Of a DNA stretch of 64,000 nucleotides, positions 23,601-31,052 are shown piece after piece. The notes under the pieces were generated by a model. It made no database searches, had not been told where the DNA came from, and saw only the letters and a list, made by a program, of their open reading frames with translations. A program made the translations under genes and the position numbers. Source of the stretch: Castellaniella hirudinis_A (lineage in GTDB: Bacteria > Pseudomonadota > Gammaproteobacteria > Burkholderiales > Burkholderiaceae_B); contig NZ_JBLGTV010000014.1 of assembly GCF_047468865.1 (NCBI RefSeq), forward strand, positions 11,774 through 75,773, given 5' to 3'. The number at the start of each line of letters is the position of its first letter. Positions within the stretch are counted from its first letter, which is position 1.

Positions 23601-24634
23601 CAGACCATCAAAACGCCTTGGCAGTCAGCCAGGGATTCAGTGAAAGCACCACAACCATTGCCTCGGTGGAGACAGCATCAACAGCCATAGCCGCACAATC
23701 CAAGGCCATGGTGGAGTCGCGCTACATCATGGCGATGCGCAACCCACGCAATTGGGACCAGGTGCGTTCCGATCTGATAAAGGAGTGCAAGCGCCCGAGC
23801 TTCGCGCACAACAAGAGCGCCTATTACATCAAGCCTATCGGCAATGGTGTAGAGGGCCTGGGCATTCGCTTTGTCGAGGTCGCCCTACGCTGCATGAAAA
23901 ACGTGCTGGTCGAAACCACCATGATTTTTGAAGACAGCATGAAAGAGGTGCACCGCGTGTCCGTCACGGACCTGGAAGCCAATATCACCTACCCGCTGGA
24001 TGTGCGCGTCTCCAAGACCGTCGAGAGGTCCAAGCCCAACAGTGACGGCTCCTACATCAGCGTCCGCAAGAATAGCTGGAACAAGGACGTATACACCGTC
24101 GAGGGCACCGACGACGACATTCTGAACAAGCGCGGCGCCCTCATTTCCAAGGCCATTCGCACCATTGGCCTGCGGATCATTCCGGGCGATTTATGCGACG
24201 AGGCTGAGGAAATCATCAAGCACATCCGCCTGGACAAGGCTGCTCAAGACCCTGATGCCGAACGCAAGAAAATCGTAGACGCCTTCGCGGAAATCAACGT
24301 CACAGCAACCGACCTGACCGGCTATCTCGGGCATGACATCGGCAAATGCTCCCCGGCGCAACTGGTCACCCTACGCGGCATCTACGGGGCCATCCGGGAT
24401 GGCGAAGCCACATGGCAGACCGTCATGCAGAACCATGCCGACGAATCGTCCGGCAAGGCGGCGCCCGAGCCTCTTTCCGATGAGGCATTTGCCAAAAAAT
24501 CACCCGGATGGAAGGCGATGATCGAGTCGGGCAAAAAGACGGTCAATGACCTGATCGCCACCATCCAAACCAAAGACATCCTCACGGAAGATCAGAAGGT
24601 TGAGATCGCTTCGTGGGCAAGGGAGAACGCATAA
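23597..24634 (+). CDS. probable ssDNA-annealing recombination protein
   Basis: 345 residues of mixed alpha/beta (SYIMAMRNPRNW-like opening, KPIGNGVEGLGIRFVEVALR, LRIIPGDLCDEAEEIIKHIR) and a helical C-terminus. No named family can be assigned from the sequence with certainty. The next gene, starting in the stop codon of this one, is a YqaJ exonuclease; in phages that pair is almost always exonuclease plus annealing protein (RecT/Bet/Erf-like), so this is inferred from context. Start at 23597 forms an ATGA overlap. Confidence 0.6.
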   Translation: MTDHQNALAVSQGFSESTTTIASVETASTAIAAQSKAMVESRYIMAMRNPRNWDQVRSDLIKECKRPSFAHNKSAYYIKPIGNGVEGLGIRFVEVALRCMKNVLVETTMIFEDSMKEVHRVSVTDLEANITYPLDVRVSKTVERSKPNSDGSYISVRKNSWNKDVYTVEGTDDDILNKRGALISKAIRTIGLRIIPGDLCDEAEEIIKHIRLDKAAQDPDAERKKIVDAFAEINVTATDLTGYLGHDIGKCSPAQLVTLRGIYGAIRDGEATWQTVMQNHADESSGKAAPEPLSDEAFAKKSPGWKAMIESGKKTVNDLIATIQTKDILTEDQKVEIASWARENA

Positions 24635-26313
24635 TGCAGACCATCGACCTGCAGCAGGGATCGCCCGCCTGGCTGGCCTTTCGCGCCGAACACTTCACGG
24701 CCAGCGACGCCCCGGCCATGATGGGCGAATCGCCCTACAAGACCCGCAGCCAATTACTGCACGAAAAGGCCACCGGAATCAGCCCGGAGGTGGATGCAGC
24801 TACCCAGCGCCGCTTTGACGACGGCCACCGCATCGAGGCCCTGGCCCGCCCGCTGGCCGAGGACTTCATCGGCGACGATCTGTACCCGGTCGTGGGCGCG
24901 AACGGCAAATACGCCGCCAGTTTCGACGGCCTGACGATGCTGGGCAACATCAACTGGGAGTGCAAGACACTGAATGCGACGCTGCGAGAAGCCATGCGGC
25001 CCGACTGCACCGGCACCGACCTGCCGCTTGTCTACCAGATCCAGATGGAGCATCAGGCGATGGTGTCTGAGTGCGACCGGGCGCTGTTCACCGCCGCGCA
25101 GTTTGATGCCGCCGGAAACCCGGTAGATGTACGCCACTGCTGGTACACGCCGAATCCGGATCTTCGCGCCCGAATCGTGGCTGGCTGGGAGCAGTTTGAC
25201 GAGGATCTAGCCAGCTACGTCCCGGAGCCAGCCGCAGAGCCGGTCACGGCCCAGGCCCAGGAAGCCCTGCCAGCCGTCTTCGCCCAGGTATCGGGCAGCC
25301 TGTCTATCACATCAAACCTGGATTTGTTCGGCGAGGCATTACGAGCCTTCGTGGGGCGCATCCCCAAAAATCCTGAGACCGATCAGGAATTCGCCGACAC
25401 GGAAGCCGCATGCAAGCGCCTGAAGGAAGCCGAGGACGCCCTGGCGGCGGCCGAAACCCAGGCCCTAGCCAGCCTCGATGATGTCGCCGCCATGCAGCGC
25501 ACCGTCGCCACCCTGAAAGAACTCGCCCGTCAGACGCGACTGGCAAGCGAAAAGCTGGTCAAGGCCCGCAAGGAGGCCATTCGCACCGAAATAGTCACGA
25601 CAGCCCGCCAGCAGTTCAGTGCTTTCCTGGCCGGCCTGCAGGGTGAAATCCGGGTGCGCCTAAATACCGGCATGCCGGACTTCGCCAGCGCCATCAAGGG
25701 CCTGAAAACGCTATCCAGCATCAAGGATGCCGTCGGTACGGCCCTGGCCAATGCCAAGATTGAAGCCAACGAGTACGCGGCTGACATCCGGGCCAAGCTG
25801 GCGAAATTTGATGAGCTGGTGCCCCCCGAATATCAGGGCCTATTCCGCGACCTGGATGATCTGATGACGATGGCACCGAATCATTTTGAGGCGGCGGTCG
25901 TGGCGCGTGTCGAGCAGCAGAAAAAGGCCGATGACGAGCGCCGCCAGCAGATCGAGGACGCGGCCAAGGCGAAGGCGGCGGCAGTAACGCCGCCGCCCGC
26001 AGCCCCAGTACCTGCCGCGCAACCAACGCCGCTACATGGGGCGCACGGCGCTGTTGCCTACACAGCCCAGGGCCAACCCGCAAGCGCGGCAGCACCGGCG
26101 ATTCCCGCCGACGATCCAGCCGCGCTGCGCCTGGGCCAGATCAATGAGCGTCTTGCTCCCATCAGTCTATCGGCTGCAGGACTGGCCGATTTGGGCATCA
26201 CGCACACAGCCACCGACAAGGCCGCCAAGTTGTACCGCGAGTCTGATTTTCAGCGGATTTGCGCGGCCCTGATCCTGCGCATCAGCGAGGCGCGGACGAT
26301 GGAAACCGTCTGA
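24634..26313 (+). CDS. YqaJ/lambda-type exonuclease with long C-terminal extension
   Basis: 559 residues. The N-terminal 210 residues are a YqaJ nuclease: QGSPAWLAFRAEHFTASDAP, FDDGHRIEALARPL, then SFDGLTMLGNINWECKTLN (catalytic D..E-K) and YQIQMEHQAMVSECDRALF. The rest is unlike the lambda enzyme: coiled coil, an Ala/Pro linker (about 450-500), and a final LRLGQINERLAPISLSAAGL domain found in other phage proteins. ATG at 24634 overlaps the previous stop, with GGGAG upstream. It resects 5' ends for the annealing protein. Confidence 0.85.
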   Translation: MQTIDLQQGSPAWLAFRAEHFTASDAPAMMGESPYKTRSQLLHEKATGISPEVDAATQRRFDDGHRIEALARPLAEDFIGDDLYPVVGANGKYAASFDGLTMLGNINWECKTLNATLREAMRPDCTGTDLPLVYQIQMEHQAMVSECDRALFTAAQFDAAGNPVDVRHCWYTPNPDLRARIVAGWEQFDEDLASYVPEPAAEPVTAQAQEALPAVFAQVSGSLSITSNLDLFGEALRAFVGRIPKNPETDQEFADTEAACKRLKEAEDALAAAETQALASLDDVAAMQRTVATLKELARQTRLASEKLVKARKEAIRTEIVTTARQQFSAFLAGLQGEIRVRLNTGMPDFASAIKGLKTLSSIKDAVGTALANAKIEANEYAADIRAKLAKFDELVPPEYQGLFRDLDDLMTMAPNHFEAAVVARVEQQKKADDERRQQIEDAAKAKAAAVTPPPAAPVPAAQPTPLHGAHGAVAYTAQGQPASAAAPAIPADDPAALRLGQINERLAPISLSAAGLADLGITHTATDKAAKLYRESDFQRICAALILRISEARTMETV

Positions 26314-26343
26314 CGGTCAGGGCGTCAGCATCACGGAGGCCGC

Positions 26344-26679
26344 ATGTCTCAAGCACTCGCCCAGCTAGTGACGCTGACGCTCAATCCCAAGATCGCCCGG
26401 CGCATCCGCAGGACGAAATTCAGGCCGCCCAAGCCGCCGCGCATCAAGCCGGCCCCGAAACCAAAGCACCCATTCCCCGGCAGGCCCAAGATGCCCGACG
26501 AGAAATGGGCGCAGATCAAGCGGCTTGCCGAAAACCCGAGCCTATCAAGCCGCCGGATCGCGGGGATTGTCGGGGTCGCATATTCGACGGACACGAAATA
26601 CCGGCGTGAGAACGGCTTGAGAGGGCCTAGGTCGACGGGGGCGCGGCTGGCGCAGGTGGTGTCGCTGAGGATTCTTTAG
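26344..26679 (+). CDS. basic protein with helix-turn-helix-like segment, 111 aa
   Basis: Very basic N-terminus (RRIRRTKFRPPKPPRIKPAP) and a segment NPSLSSRRIAGIVGVAYSTD that could be a helix-turn-helix. CGGAGG precedes the ATG. It ends the recombination operon. Likely binds nucleic acid; function unknown. Confidence 0.5.
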   Translation: MSQALAQLVTLTLNPKIARRIRRTKFRPPKPPRIKPAPKPKHPFPGRPKMPDEKWAQIKRLAENPSLSSRRIAGIVGVAYSTDTKYRRENGLRGPRSTGARLAQVVSLRIL

Positions 26680-26693
26680 CCGATCGCCACACT

Positions 26694-27299
26694 TTAAGAG
26701 GACCGCATGATGAATTCACTTGCGTCTCCCATTTTTTTAATAGAGCCGCGAAGCCTTTTTTCGGCACACTTTAAGTCTTGATTGAACGCAGATATTGCCT
26801 TAATGGTTCTTATGTTTTCGCTATAAATCTTTAGGTTTCTTGCGGAAACCAAAGCCTTTAGCGCCAAGTCGGCAGCCTCTGCGTTGATTAGTCTTATATC
26901 GTCCATCCTAATGCTCTCCAGACTATTGATAAGAAGGACAACGACATCAGCCTTCTCGCGCCATTCAGCCGGGGACAAATTTTCATTGGGCGACTTTTTA
27001 ATCTGCAAATCCCACATCTGAGTAGTTACATCTAGCATTATCGCTTTGGCATAAGCGCCGTGCAAAACGGCATTGGCCTTCCGCTCATCTAGCACCTCTT
27101 GACGCCTATCGGCCTCTGCTCTCGATTGAATAGTCGAAATCCAGATAGCCCCAATAATCGCGCCAATAGACCCAAAAGCCTGAACCCAAGACGCCCACTC
27201 GGTCGTATTCGTCGGGAACTGCCAGATGAACACTCCCAGAAGCACCAAGCCCGCAATGATGCTTAGAACGACCCAACAGGGCAATTGATTCTTTTCCAT
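26694..27299 (-). CDS. membrane protein, 201 aa (moron candidate)
   Basis: Starts MEKNQLPCWVVLSIIAGLVL, with two membrane helices (about 8-28 and 38-57) and a long cytoplasmic helical part. ATG at 27299 is chosen because AGGAGG sits eight bases upstream. It is lower in GC than its neighbours and is transcribed against the flow of the surrounding operon, both marks of a separately acquired gene. No family recognised; phage exclusion is one possibility. Confidence 0.6.
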   Translation of the reverse strand: MEKNQLPCWVVLSIIAGLVLLGVFIWQFPTNTTEWASWVQAFGSIGAIIGAIWISTIQSRAEADRRQEVLDERKANAVLHGAYAKAIMLDVTTQMWDLQIKKSPNENLSPAEWREKADVVVLLINSLESIRMDDIRLINAEAADLALKALVSARNLKIYSENIRTIKAISAFNQDLKCAEKRLRGSIKKMGDASEFIMRSS

Positions 27300-27356
27300 A
27301 CGGTCCACCTCCTTTGTTTGGCGAAATCATACCCTCCCTACCTCTAGGAACCCACC

Positions 27357-27923
27357 ATGACCACCATCCAGTACGACCTGGGCGGCGGGGCCACTATTGC
27401 CCTGCCCGCCGACATTGCCGTCAAGCAGCTGATCGAACAGCTGCAGCGAGACGCCCGCCAGGCCACTACTCAACCCCGCCCCCAGATCGGCGAATACCTC
27501 TCCGGCCAAGGCGGCATCTATGTCGGCGACATCCGGGGTAATGACGGCGTGACGTACGGCCTGATCACCCCCAAGGACGAAGACATTGGCCGCGCCAAAT
27601 GGGGCGCAGAGGGCGAACTCGATCTGTCCGACTGGGACGGTCTGAGCAACACCAACATCCTGCGTGCCGATTGTCCCGCCGCCAAGCTGGCCAGCGACTA
27701 CGAGGCCGATGGCCACGTGGACTTCTACCTGCCGGCGCACCGCGAAATGCTGATCGCTATGGCCAATGTGCCGCACCTGTTCGGCAAGGATTCCTGGTAC
27801 TGGAGCTCGACGCCCTACGGCTCCTACAACGCCTGGGCCGTGGACTTCGAGATCGGCGACGTGCTCACGGACGGCCGCTACAACGAGTTCCGCGTCCTCC
27901 CTTTCCGCAGATTTACCCATTAA
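27357..27923 (+). CDS. DGR target protein 1 (DUF1566/C-type-lectin-like)
   Basis: 188 residues. No signal peptide: an N-terminal helical part (AVKQLIEQLQRDARQATT), then a DUF1566 (Lcl C-terminal)-like domain with GGIYVGDIRG, DLSDWDGLSN, and the closing WYWSSTPYGSYNAWAVDF motif. The last 38 codons are variable repeat 1, where residues that are Asn in the template have become Tyr, Ile, Asp, Leu, Asp, Gly and Tyr. Such C-type-lectin folds tolerate surface variation and bind ligands (known for Mtd). TAGGAA-type ribosome site before the ATG. Confidence 0.88.
   Translation: MTTIQYDLGGGATIALPADIAVKQLIEQLQRDARQATTQPRPQIGEYLSGQGGIYVGDIRGNDGVTYGLITPKDEDIGRAKWGAEGELDLSDWDGLSNTNILRADCPAAKLASDYEADGHVDFYLPAHREMLIAMANVPHLFGKDSWYWSSTPYGSYNAWAVDFEIGDVLTDGRYNEFRVLPFRRFTH
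27811..27910 (+). repeat. DGR variable repeat VR1
   Basis: Aligned without gaps to the template at 28951-29050. It differs at 11 of 100 positions; ten are template A (offsets 14, 42, 47, 53, 54, 59, 62, 63, 68, 99) and one is G to T (offset 87) in the 3' constant part. The GC-rich stretch before the 3' end would be the IMH-type initiation region. Confidence 0.93.
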
Positions 27924-27940
27924 TCCATTTATCCATTTTT

Positions 27941-27955
27941 CCGGGCGCAGCCCGG
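27941..27955 (+). promoter_or_regulatory. DGR hairpin downstream of VR1
   Basis: CCGGGC-GCA-GCCCGG: six-pair stem, three-base loop, starting 31 bases after the VR1 end. In the Bordetella phage DGR a hairpin at this place is needed for target recognition (established). The template copy has no such element after it. Confidence 0.65.
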
Positions 27956-27968
27956 CAGGAGCCACACT

Positions 27969-28394
27969 ATGAACAACACCGCTACCGCAGTCACCATCCC
28001 GGCCATCGGCCAGCCCTGGCCCGAACAGGGCGGCGTCTACATCGGCGCGCGCCTGATTGACGGCCAAATCCATCACGTCGTCATCCCGGGCGGCACCGAA
28101 TACGACATCAAGGCCAGTCACGACAACGCGGCCGAGCGCATCGCCGCCAAGGGTGAGATCAACGGGTTCAGCGACTGGCGCCACGGCAGCCAAGAAGACG
28201 CGATGCTGGCTTATATCAACGCCCCCAATCTCTTCCACCGGGAGGGCCTGGAATCCATTCAGATCACCAGTACGCCCTACGGCTCCAACTACGCCTGGGC
28301 CGTGGACTTCGAGAACGGCACCGTGGACACGTACACCCGCACCAACGAGTTCCGCGTCCGCCCTTTCCGCAGCATCATCGCTTCATCTCTTTAA
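27969..28394 (+). CDS. DGR target protein 2 (DUF1566/C-type-lectin-like)
   Basis: 141 residues, no signal peptide, mainly the DUF1566-like domain: GGVYIGARLIDGQIHHVVIP, EINGFSDWRHGSQEDAMLAY, then TSTPYGSNYAWAVDFENGTV. The variable repeat encodes the C-terminus; Asn positions of the template are replaced by Tyr, Thr, Asp, Tyr, Thr and Thr. Related to target 1 (same fold and end) but shorter at the N-terminus. CAGGAG precedes the ATG; 45 bases separate the two target genes. Confidence 0.88.
   Translation: MNNTATAVTIPAIGQPWPEQGGVYIGARLIDGQIHHVVIPGGTEYDIKASHDNAAERIAAKGEINGFSDWRHGSQEDAMLAYINAPNLFHREGLESIQITSTPYGSNYAWAVDFENGTVDTYTRTNEFRVRPFRSIIASSL
28273..28372 (+). repeat. DGR variable repeat VR2
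   Basis: Aligned without gaps to the template 28951-29050. Seven differences, every one at a template A (offsets 17, 48, 53, 59, 63, 69, 99), and none at the other 75 positions. This strict adenine bias is the signature of DGR mutagenesis. Confidence 0.95.
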
Positions 28395-28402
28395 TCCTTT
28401 TG

Positions 28403-28415
28403 CGGGCGTAGCCCG
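28403..28415 (+). promoter_or_regulatory. DGR hairpin downstream of VR2
   Basis: CGGGC-GTA-GCCCG: five-pair stem, three-base loop, starting 31 bases after VR2, matching the VR1 hairpin in position and shape. It lies eight bases before the avd start codon, where it may also hinder ribosome access. Confidence 0.6.
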
Positions 28416-28423
28416 TCCACGAT

Positions 28424-28813
28424 ATGGCCCTGCACACTGATCTCCCCGTCTACAAAGACACCCGCGATCTGGCGAAGCTGATTTCCCAGGTCGTTGCCAA
28501 CATGCAGCGCGACTACAAATTCACGCTGGGCAAGAGGCTGGACGATCAGTGCATTGATCTTGTGATGGATGTCTATCGTGCCAATGCGGCATCGGACCGA
28601 TTGACAATCATCCAGGGCATGCGGGAAAAAGTCGTAGCCATCGAACTGTCGATGCGCCTTGCTGTGGATGTGGGCCGAATGTCACGCAAGCACTACGCCA
28701 GGGCAATCCAGTTGACCCAGAGCATCGGCCGCCAGTTGACCGGCTGGAAAAAACACACCGAAACGCGCCAGATGACCGGCCGCCAAGGCGACCGACCCAG
28801 TGCGCATAGATGA
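28424..28813 (+). CDS. avd: DGR accessory variability determinant (Avd)
   Basis: 129 residues, the length of Bordetella phage Avd (128). Predicted four-helix bundle with a basic surface (DLAKLISQVVANMQRDYKFT, DRLTIIQGMREKVVAIELSM, LTQSIGRQLTGWKKHTETR). Avd forms a pentamer that binds the template RNA and reverse transcriptase and is required for mutagenic retrohoming (known). It lies between the last target gene and the template repeat, the usual order. The ribosome site is weak. Confidence 0.85.
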   Translation: MALHTDLPVYKDTRDLAKLISQVVANMQRDYKFTLGKRLDDQCIDLVMDVYRANAASDRLTIIQGMREKVVAIELSMRLAVDVGRMSRKHYARAIQLTQSIGRQLTGWKKHTETRQMTGRQGDRPSAHR

Positions 28814-28950
28814 TCTGGTCGCACCGCTGGGCCATAAGCCCACCGACAGGCGCAGACACGGATATCGGCGGCAGCAGTCGCAGTGATCCAGCGCAGTTTC
28901 CCGGGTGAATCCGCAAGGCCTCGCCCGGGCGACGTGAATAGTGCGGCACT

Positions 28951-29050
28951 CGCCCTACGGCTCCAACAACGCCTGGGCCGTGGACTTCGAGAACGGCAAC
29001 GTGAACACGAACAACCGCAACAACGAGTTCCGCGTCCGCCCTTTCCGCAA
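28951..29050 (+). repeat. DGR template repeat TR
   Basis: The 100-base template has 25 adenines, many in AAC codons (read in the target frame it would encode Asn at most variable sites). It lies 137 bases after avd and 18 bases before the reverse transcriptase ATG. The flanks (28814-28950 and 29051-29068) would be part of the structured template RNA; the self-complementary CCCGGG occurs at two points in the upstream flank. Confidence 0.95.
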
Positions 29051-29068
29051 ATCATCACGGGTGTTCCG

Positions 29069-30241
29069 ATGGATTCTGGCTATTCGTTCGAACTGCTGGT
29101 CGCGGCTTACTACGACTGCAGGAAGAACAAGCGCAACACGGCCAGCGCGCTCCGATTCGAACAGGACCTGGAGCACAACCTGGTCCAGTTGCACGAAGAG
29201 TTGATGGATGGCTCGTACCGGCCTGGGCGCTCCATCTGCTTTGTCATCACCAGGCCGAAACCCCGAGAGGTGTGGGCAGCCGAATTCCGGGATCGGATCG
29301 TCCACCACCTTCTCTACAACCAGATTGCCGGTGACTTCCATAGCCGGTTCATCGCGGATTCCTGCGCGTGCATCCCGGGGCGCGGGACGCTCTACGGCGT
29401 CCAGCGCCTGCACGCCAAGATCCGCAGCCAGACGCAGAACTGGACGCTGCCCGGCTACTACCTGAAGCTGGATTTGTCCAACTTCTTCGTGTCGATCAAC
29501 AAGCACGCGGTCTGGCCGCTACTGCAGCGTCACATACCGGAACCCTGGTGGTGCGACCTCGCCCACCTGATCCTGTTCCACGATCCGCGAACGGACTACG
29601 AATATCACGGCGATCCCGCCCTCATTGAGCGTGTGCCACCGCACAAACGCTTGCTGTCGGCCCCGCCAGATCATGGCCTGCCAATCGGGAACCTGTCGTC
29701 GCAATTCTTCGCCAACGTTCTGCTGGACGCCCTGGACCAGCACATCAAGCACACCATCCGGGCACACGCCTACATCCGATATGTAGACGACATGGTGTTG
29801 CTGCACGAATCCGCGCAGTGGCTGAACGCCGCCAAGACTCAGATCGAAGCATTCCTGCCCGGCTTGGGCCTGGCGCTCAACCCGCACAAGACCATCATCC
29901 AGCCGATCAATCGCGGCGTGGACTTCGCCGGCTACGTCATAAAACCCTGGCGCATGGAGGCCCGGCGCCGCACGGTCAATGCTGGTCTGGCAGCCATCGA
30001 GAGCATGCCGCCCGAAAACACGTTGGAAACCATCAACAGTTACCTGGGCCTGCTGCGGCACTGCAGCGGACACCACGACCGCGCCCGGATTGCCAACGCG
30101 GCCCGCAAGCGCGGGCACTGCGTCAGCGCGGACCTGACGAAGGCTCACCGCAGATCAACCCATCACACCAAGGATCTCGCTCATGTGGTTCAAAAACCTG
30201 AAACTCTACCGTCTGGACCTGAATCGCATTCTGACCGCTGA
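29069..30241 (+). CDS. DGR reverse transcriptase
   Basis: 390 residues from the ATG at 29069; the frame continues upstream only through the template. Motifs in order: YYLKLDLSNFF (first catalytic Asp, about 135), LPIGNLSSQFFANVLLD (motif 4 with the IGxxxSQ form typical of DGR enzymes, about 205-220), and YIRYVDDMVLL (catalytic YVDD, 238-241), then a thumb-like Arg-rich C-terminus. It copies TR RNA into cDNA with errors at adenines, which replaces the variable repeats. The weak ribosome site suggests low expression. The 3' end overlaps rdgC by 59 bases. Confidence 0.95.
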   Translation: MDSGYSFELLVAAYYDCRKNKRNTASALRFEQDLEHNLVQLHEELMDGSYRPGRSICFVITRPKPREVWAAEFRDRIVHHLLYNQIAGDFHSRFIADSCACIPGRGTLYGVQRLHAKIRSQTQNWTLPGYYLKLDLSNFFVSINKHAVWPLLQRHIPEPWWCDLAHLILFHDPRTDYEYHGDPALIERVPPHKRLLSAPPDHGLPIGNLSSQFFANVLLDALDQHIKHTIRAHAYIRYVDDMVLLHESAQWLNAAKTQIEAFLPGLGLALNPHKTIIQPINRGVDFAGYVIKPWRMEARRRTVNAGLAAIESMPPENTLETINSYLGLLRHCSGHHDRARIANAARKRGHCVSADLTKAHRRSTHHTKDLAHVVQKPETLPSGPESHSDR

Positions 30242-31034
30242 CGACTTTTACGACGCCATGGAACAGCAGCGATTCCAGCCCTGCAGCAGCCAAGACGCCC
30301 AATCATCCGGCTGGGTTCCGCCCCGCGAAGACAGCGGCCTGCTGCCCACCAGCGTCATCAACCAGGCTGCCCGCGAGCGCGCCCTGCAGATCGAAGAACA
30401 GCAGGGCTACAAGCCAGGCCGCAAGCAGATGAAGGAGATCAAGGAGGCGGTGACGATGGAGCTGCTGCCCAAGTCCCACGTCATCCAGCGCGATACCCGC
30501 GTCTGGATCGACACGAAAAACGGCTGGTTTGTGATCGACGCATCGGCGGCCGCGCAATCCGATGAAGTGCTGGGCCTGCTGGCCAAGACCCTGACGCCCC
30601 TCCCCATCGTGCCGCTGCACGTGGAAATGTCGCCAGGCGCCGCCATGACGCTGTGGCTGTCCGAGGACGAAGCCCCGGCCGGCTTCACCATCGACCAGGA
30701 CACGCAGCTGCAATCCACCGGCGAGTCGCGGGCCTCAGTGCGCTACCAGCGCCAAAGCGTGGACGCCGACGAAGTGCGCCGCCACATCGAAGCCGGCAAG
30801 CAATGCACGCGCCTGGCCCTGACCTGGAATGACCGGGTGTCCTTCGTGCTGACCGACAACCTGGACATCAAGCGCGTGGCCCCGCTGGACGTGCTGAAAG
30901 AAAACCAGGACGCCCAGGCCGCCAACGAGGCCGAGCGCCTGGACGCCGACTTCGCCCTGATGACCGGCGAGCTGGCCCGCCTGCTGGACGACCTGGTAGC
31001 GGCGGTGGACGGGATTCGGGCCGACCCACAATAA
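30183..31034 (+). CDS. rdgC: phage copy of RdgC recombination-associated protein
   Basis: 283 residues. RdgC forms a ring on double-stranded DNA and limits RecA (known for E. coli RdgC). Opening MWFKNLKLYRL and the C-terminal TLTPLPIVPLH, GKQCTRLALTWNDRVSFVLT and NLDIKRVAPLDVLKE are shared with the chromosomal copy at 59140-60045. It lacks 18 residues after SGL (about residue 53). At DNA level the 3' half is close to the chromosomal gene. The start lies inside the reverse transcriptase gene with AAGGAT upstream, so the two are coupled. Confidence 0.93.
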   Translation: MWFKNLKLYRLDLNRILTADDFYDAMEQQRFQPCSSQDAQSSGWVPPREDSGLLPTSVINQAARERALQIEEQQGYKPGRKQMKEIKEAVTMELLPKSHVIQRDTRVWIDTKNGWFVIDASAAAQSDEVLGLLAKTLTPLPIVPLHVEMSPGAAMTLWLSEDEAPAGFTIDQDTQLQSTGESRASVRYQRQSVDADEVRRHIEAGKQCTRLALTWNDRVSFVLTDNLDIKRVAPLDVLKENQDAQAANEAERLDADFALMTGELARLLDDLVAAVDGIRADPQ

Positions 31035-31052
31035 CTCCATTCAAGGACACAC

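Noticed and set aside
27811..29050. The three repeats as simple gene duplication or assembly artefact
   Set aside because: Differences fall almost only on template adenines, which duplication and assembly errors would not produce.
29069..30241. Reverse transcriptase as group II intron or retron
   Set aside because: No maturase domain or intron ends, and no msr/msd-like inverted repeats; the motif 4 SQ form, Avd gene and TR/VR pair fit a DGR.
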